The notes beneath the pieces were generated by a model, which was given only the letters and a program-made list of their open reading frames with translations, did not search any database and was not told where the DNA came from. 34,729 nucleotides of DNA, taken from Granulicatella sp041433555. Its GTDB lineage: Bacteria > Bacillota > Bacilli > Lactobacillales > Aerococcaceae. Position numbers and translations under genes: made by a program. This document shows, piece after piece, positions 31,463 through 34,729 of this stretch; the first letter of the stretch is position 1, and each line of letters opens with the position of its first letter. The stretch lies in the NCBI RefSeq assembly GCF_041433555.1, contig NZ_JAPWBR010000020.1, positions 1-34,729 on the forward strand, given 5' to 3'.

Positions 31463-31496
31463 TGTACTGATATAGACATAAAAAGGAGCATCATTC

Positions 31497-32084
31497 ATGT
31501 ATGAATATTTAAATGGAGAGTTAGCGCATATCTTACCAACAGCGATTGTTGTCGATGTGCATGGTGTAGGGTATCAAGTGGTTTTTGCAAACCCATACCG
31601 TCTACAAGATTCTCTGAAGAAACAAATTAAAGTTTTAGTACAACAAGTCGTTCGTGAGGATTCCATTACCTTATACGGATTTATTTCAAGCGAAGAACGC
31701 GAATTATTCCAACGTTTAATTAGCGTTTCTGGTATCGGTCCGAAGAGTGCGATGAGTATTTTAGCAAATGACGATACAAAAGGTTTCGTGAATGCTGTAG
31801 AAAGTGGGAATGTCACTTATTTAACAAAATTCCCTGGTGTTGGAAAGAAAACAGCGCAACAAATTATTTTAGATTTGAAAGGAAAGTTTGAAGCTGTCCC
31901 AGAAGAAACGACTAAAGCTGTTGTTTCAACAAACCAAGCAACTCTTGAAGAAGCGAAAGAAGCCTTACTTGGTCTTGGGTATTCTGCAAAAGAAATTACA
32001 AAGATTTGGAAGTCGCTGGAAGCTGCTGCTCCAAGTACGACGCAAGAGGCATTAAAAGTGGCCTTTAAACTATTGATGAAATAA
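31497..32084 (+). CDS. ruvA: Holliday junction DNA helicase subunit RuvA
   Basis: This 195-aa protein binds four-way junctions as a tetramer and loads RuvB. The N-terminal OB fold begins MYEYLNGELAHILPTAIVVDVHGVGYQV; two helix-hairpin-helix motifs follow (RLISVSGIGPKSAMSIL and LTKFPGVGKKTAQQII), and the C-terminal RuvB-binding three-helix domain starts at about 145 (ATLEEAKEALLGLGYS). AAAAGGAG precedes the ATG by 8 nt. It lies 12 bp before ruvB. Confidence 0.96.
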   Translation: MYEYLNGELAHILPTAIVVDVHGVGYQVVFANPYRLQDSLKKQIKVLVQQVVREDSITLYGFISSEERELFQRLISVSGIGPKSAMSILANDDTKGFVNAVESGNVTYLTKFPGVGKKTAQQIILDLKGKFEAVPEETTKAVVSTNQATLEEAKEALLGLGYSAKEITKIWKSLEAAAPSTTQEALKVAFKLLMK

Positions 32085-32096
32085 TGGAGGATTATC

Positions 32097-33104
32097 GTGG
32101 AGGAAGAACGTTTTATTGACCAAAACCCGCTTGACGAAGGGGAAGTACAAGACGAATTATCACTGCGTCCACAGACGTTACAACAGTATATCGGTCAACA
32201 AAAAGTAAAAGAAGAACTTGCTATCTATATTCAAGCGGCGCGTAGTCGTTCAGAAGCCTTGGATCACGTGTTACTATACGGACCTCCAGGACTTGGAAAG
32301 ACGACCTTAGCGATGGTGATTGCCAACGAATTAGAAGTCGGCATTAAGACGACAAGTGGCCCTGCGATTGAACGTCCAGGTGACTTAGTGGCTCTTTTAA
32401 ACGACTTAGAAGCAGGGGATGTCTTATTTATCGATGAGATTCACCGCTTGCCACGTGTCGTGGAAGAGATGCTGTATTCAGCGATGGAAGATTTCTTCGT
32501 AGATATCGTGGTGGGTCAAGGACCAACTGCGCATCCGGTACATTTTCCATTGCCACCGTTCACGTTAATTGGAGCGACGACTCGTGCAGGGGCTCTTTCT
32601 GCACCGCTTCGTGACCGTTTCGGAATTGTGGAACATATGGAGTATTACGATGAGGCTTCACTTTCTGAGATTGTAAAACGCAGTGCGAATGTTTTTGATA
32701 GTGAAATTAAAGATGAGGCCGCTCTTGAGATTGCGCTTCGCTCTCGTGGAACACCACGTATTGCCAATCGTCTCTTGAAACGTGTACGAGATTTTTCTCA
32801 AGTATACGAAGAAGGCATGATTTCAAAAGAAATTACGCAGCAAGCATTGAAGGTCTTACGTGTGGACGCTAAAGGATTGGATCATATCGACCGTAAATTA
32901 TTGACGGCGATGATAGATTTATACGATGGTGGACCAGTTGGACTAGGTGCCATTGCGGCAAACATTTCAGAAGATGCCGAGACCATCGAAGATATGTATG
33001 AACCGTATTTATTACAAATTGGATTTTTAAAACGGACATCACGAGGTCGTGTGGTGACGCCAGAAGGATATGCTCACTTAGGGCGATTATATCCTTTATC
33101 GTAA
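32097..33104 (+). CDS. ruvB: Holliday junction branch-migration motor RuvB
   Basis: This 335-aa AAA+ helicase drives branch migration with RuvA. Walker A is GPPGLGKTTLA, Walker B is LFIDEIHRLP, sensor 1 is IGATTRAG with the arginine finger region APLRDRFGI, and the C-terminal winged helix has TSRGRVVTPEGY. GTG 32097 is the start; GGAGG lies 6-10 nt upstream. Length is normal. Confidence 0.97.
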   Translation: MEEERFIDQNPLDEGEVQDELSLRPQTLQQYIGQQKVKEELAIYIQAARSRSEALDHVLLYGPPGLGKTTLAMVIANELEVGIKTTSGPAIERPGDLVALLNDLEAGDVLFIDEIHRLPRVVEEMLYSAMEDFFVDIVVGQGPTAHPVHFPLPPFTLIGATTRAGALSAPLRDRFGIVEHMEYYDEASLSEIVKRSANVFDSEIKDEAALEIALRSRGTPRIANRLLKRVRDFSQVYEEGMISKEITQQALKVLRVDAKGLDHIDRKLLTAMIDLYDGGPVGLGAIAANISEDAETIEDMYEPYLLQIGFLKRTSRGRVVTPEGYAHLGRLYPLS

Positions 33105-33118
33105 GAAAGGAACTAGAA

Positions 33119-34156
33119 ATGAACTATACAACAAAAGATTTTGACTTCGATTTACCCGAAGAATTAATCGCGCAAACTCCATTGAAAGACCGTACGTCTT
33201 CACGTTTATTAGTGGTGAATAAAACTACACATACCATTGAAGATAAACATTTTTCTGATTTACTAGATGAATTAGAAGAAGGAGATACACTTGTTGTGAA
33301 TAACACGCGTGTACTTCCAGCACGTCTTTATGGAACAAAAGAAGAAACAGGCGCTCATATTGAGGTCTTACTATTAACGACTACGGAAGGCGACAAGTGG
33401 GAAACACTTGTGAAACCTGCCAAACGGATGAAAGTGGGTAGTGTTGTTTCTTTTGGAGATGGTAGACTCAAGGCGACAGTTGTCGAAGAATTAGACCAAG
33501 GTGGACGTATCATCGAGTTTTCATACGAGGGAGTATTCCTAGAAGTGTTGGAATCTCTTGGTGAAATGCCATTGCCACCATATATCAAAGAACGTTTAGA
33601 AGATAAAGAACGTTATCAAACCGTTTATGCGAAAGAAAATGGATCTGCAGCAGCACCTACAGCTGGCTTGCACTTTACGGAAGAATTAATGCAAAAAATC
33701 CGTGAGAAGGGTGTAAATATTGTTCCAGTCACATTGCACGTTGGCCTTGGAACCTTTAGACCTGTTTCTGTGGATTCACTAGAAGACCATAAGATGCATT
33801 CAGAATATTACAATGTATCAAAAGAAACTGCAGAGATGATTGAAGCGACTAAGAAAGCTGGCAAACGTGTTATTGCCGTTGGTACGACTTCGATTCGTAC
33901 ACTAGAAACAGTTGCTAGAGATAACGACGGGCATGTGGTGCCAGCGAGTGGTTGGACGGATATTTTTATCTCTCCTGGGTATGAGTTCCGTGTGGTGGAC
34001 GCGTTTGTGACGAATTTCCACTTGCCAAAATCAACGCTTGTTATGCTTGTCAGTGCTTATCTTGGACGTGAATTCACACTAGAAGCGTATCAGCACGCCA
34101 TCGAAGAACGTTACCGCTTCTTTAGTTTTGGCGATGCAATGTTTGTGCATAAATAA
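33119..34156 (+). CDS. queA: S-adenosylmethionine:tRNA ribosyltransferase-isomerase
   Basis: This 345-aa enzyme moves the ribosyl part of S-adenosylmethionine to preQ1 in tRNA to form epoxyqueuosine. Family blocks: FDLPEELIAQTPLKDRTSSR near the start, VNNTRVLPARLYG, SAAAPTAGLHFTEELM, TLHVGLGTFRPV and ISPGYEFRVVDAFVTNFHLP. Start ATG has GAAAGGAAC upstream, 14 bp after ruvB. The ruvA-ruvB-queA order is usual in Firmicutes. No terminator with a T run follows at once; the structured-RNA array begins about 30 bp after the stop. Confidence 0.96.
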   Translation: MNYTTKDFDFDLPEELIAQTPLKDRTSSRLLVVNKTTHTIEDKHFSDLLDELEEGDTLVVNNTRVLPARLYGTKEETGAHIEVLLLTTTEGDKWETLVKPAKRMKVGSVVSFGDGRLKATVVEELDQGGRIIEFSYEGVFLEVLESLGEMPLPPYIKERLEDKERYQTVYAKENGSAAAPTAGLHFTEELMQKIREKGVNIVPVTLHVGLGTFRPVSVDSLEDHKMHSEYYNVSKETAEMIEATKKAGKRVIAVGTTSIRTLETVARDNDGHVVPASGWTDIFISPGYEFRVVDAFVTNFHLPKSTLVMLVSAYLGREFTLEAYQHAIEERYRFFSFGDAMFVHK

Positions 34157-34187
34157 AGAGAAATTGACCGTAGGTCAAATATTGAAG

Positions 34188-34345
34188 CATGGGGATGTCT
34201 TCATGGTAGTGGTAATAGTTGTACCGGTGGGAGCCAAGGTCTCCCACCTACCGAGCCTCAAAGAACCTCTAGAAAATAAATTTTCAAGAGGTTCTAATTC
34301 GCATCGGTTACTAGTCACTATTACTCCTACCATAGAATCCCCATG
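34188..34345 (+). ncRNA. Candidate structured RNA, copy B
   Basis: A 158-nt stretch folds as nested stems: CATGGGGAT/ATCCCCATG (outer), ATGGTAG/CTACCAT (34203-34209 with 34327-34333), GTAATAG/CTATTAC (34212-34218 with 34318-34324), hairpin 1 GGTGGGAG/CTCCCACC (34226-34233 with 34241-34248), and hairpin 2 GAACCTCT/AGAGGTTC (34263-34270 with 34287-34294), capped by GAAAAT/ATTTTC. Unpaired blocks TGTACCGG, CCTACCGAGCCTCAA and TTCGCATCGGTTAC are shared with the other copies. It lies 31 bp after queA in the same direction and could come from read-through or its own promoter. Confidence 0.75.
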
Positions 34346-34483
34346 GTTCTTCGTTTGACCTCGGTCTCTTGTACTTTTATACGAAACATTGCCAAAAGAA
34401 GGGTAACAATCTTCATGAGTGCTTACTAGTGTAAATTTACAGGCGATGGAATTGTAACGTGCGAAAGCTGGTCTAACTACGAA

Positions 34484-34643
34484 CCATAGGGATATCTTCA
34501 TGGTAGATATAATAGCTGTACCGGATTGAGCCTTTTGTCTCAATCCTACCGAGCTTCAAACTGACTCTTGGAAATGAATTTCCAGAGTCAGTAATTCACA
34601 TCGATTACTAATTGCTATTACTTTTACCATAGAATCCCTATGG
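34484..34643 (+). ncRNA. Candidate structured RNA, copy C
   Basis: A 160-nt stretch with the same layout as copy B: CCATAGGGAT/ATCCCTATGG (outer), ATGGTAG/TTACCAT (one G-U), TAATAG/CTATTA, hairpin 1 GGATTGAG/CTCAATCC (34523-34530 with 34539-34546) and hairpin 2 CTGACTCT/AGAGTCAG (34561-34568 with 34584-34591) capped by GGAAAT/ATTTCC. Bases differ from copy B on both sides of the stems while pairing is kept. The shared unpaired blocks are TGTACCGG, CCTACCGAGC and CACATCGATTAC. No protein-coding frame is conserved between copies B and C. Confidence 0.75.
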
Positions 34644-34729
34644 TTCTTCGTTTGCCGCGGTCTTTTGTGCTATTTATACAGAACATCGCTAAAAGAAGAG
34701 GAATGTTTTTAGTGAGTGCTTATAAAATA

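Larger units (their letters stand above)
34184..34729 (+). repeat. Tandem array of a 297-bp unit (1.8 units, runs off the window)
   Basis: TCTTCATGGTAG occurs at 34198 and 34495, and GAGTGCTTA at 34417 and 34714, each exactly 297 bp apart. Each unit holds one structured-RNA copy of about 160 nt, then a shared spacer starting ATGGTTCTTCGTTTG and containing ACAT, GC and AAAAGAAG blocks. Similarity of the spacers is lower than that of the structured part. The second unit is cut by the window end. Confidence 0.75.

Noticed and set aside
34188..34345. T-box or metabolite riboswitch for copy B
   Set aside because: It lies after a gene end, no terminator/antiterminator pair or downstream target gene is visible, and no T-box core sequence was recognised.
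34128..34543. Open frames on both strands over the tandem repeat after queA
   Set aside because: They cross the stems of copies B and C, and the frames are not kept between the copies, which differ in a stem-preserving and not codon-preserving way.
34184..34729. CRISPR array
   Set aside because: The unit is 297 bp with an internally structured repeat of about 160 nt. There are no short identical repeats with unique spacers, and no cas genes are in the window.

Overview
The window looks like chromosomal DNA from a low-GC Gram-positive bacterium of the order Lactobacillales. The signs are AT-rich codon use, strong AGGAGG ribosome binding sites, many PTS sugar systems, PRD-type (BglG/MtlR-like) regulators, an SDR-type UxuB and a ruvA-ruvB-queA cluster. 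A Carnobacteriaceae or Enterococcaceae member such as Granulicatella would fit, but that is a guess from general resemblance and was not tested.

Layout. Positions 1-240 hold the upstream end of an insertion sequence that runs off the left edge. Positions 473-5545 form one PTS operon: a PRD regulator with its own EIIB/EIIA modules, separate EIIA, EIIB and EIIC of galactitol type, a 61-aa membrane microprotein, and rhamnulose-1-phosphate aldolase. An IS200-type element (about 5651-6346) follows. Positions 6518-13811 form a second PTS operon: PRD regulator, fructose-type EIIA, class II ketose aldolase, EIIB, EIIC, D-lyxose isomerase, aldose 1-epimerase and xylulokinase. Positions 14082-26084 form a glucuronide/hexuronate locus: HAD phosphatase, GPH sugar symporter, GH3 glycosidase, GH2 beta-glucuronidase, a FadR-type GntR regulator, and the complete route from glucuronate to pyruvate plus glyceraldehyde-3-phosphate (kdgA, uxaC, uxuA, uxuB, kdgK). 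The 12-mer AAAAGTCATCTG, in either orientation, recurs at the promoters and terminators of this locus and is the best candidate operator.

The right third is housekeeping: an esterase, tRNA-Arg(CCU), a split ThrE-type exporter, pta, a PspC-domain protein, an NADPH-dependent FMN reductase, ruvA, ruvB and queA.

The most unusual feature is not protein coding. Three copies of a roughly 160-nt sequence (27201-27361 on the minus strand; 34188-34345 and 34484-34643 on the plus strand) share fixed single-stranded blocks and fold into the same multi-stem structure. Many base changes in the stems are compensatory. The two plus-strand copies are tandem, 297 bp apart, and the array appears to continue past the right edge. 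I do not recognise this as a named RNA family.
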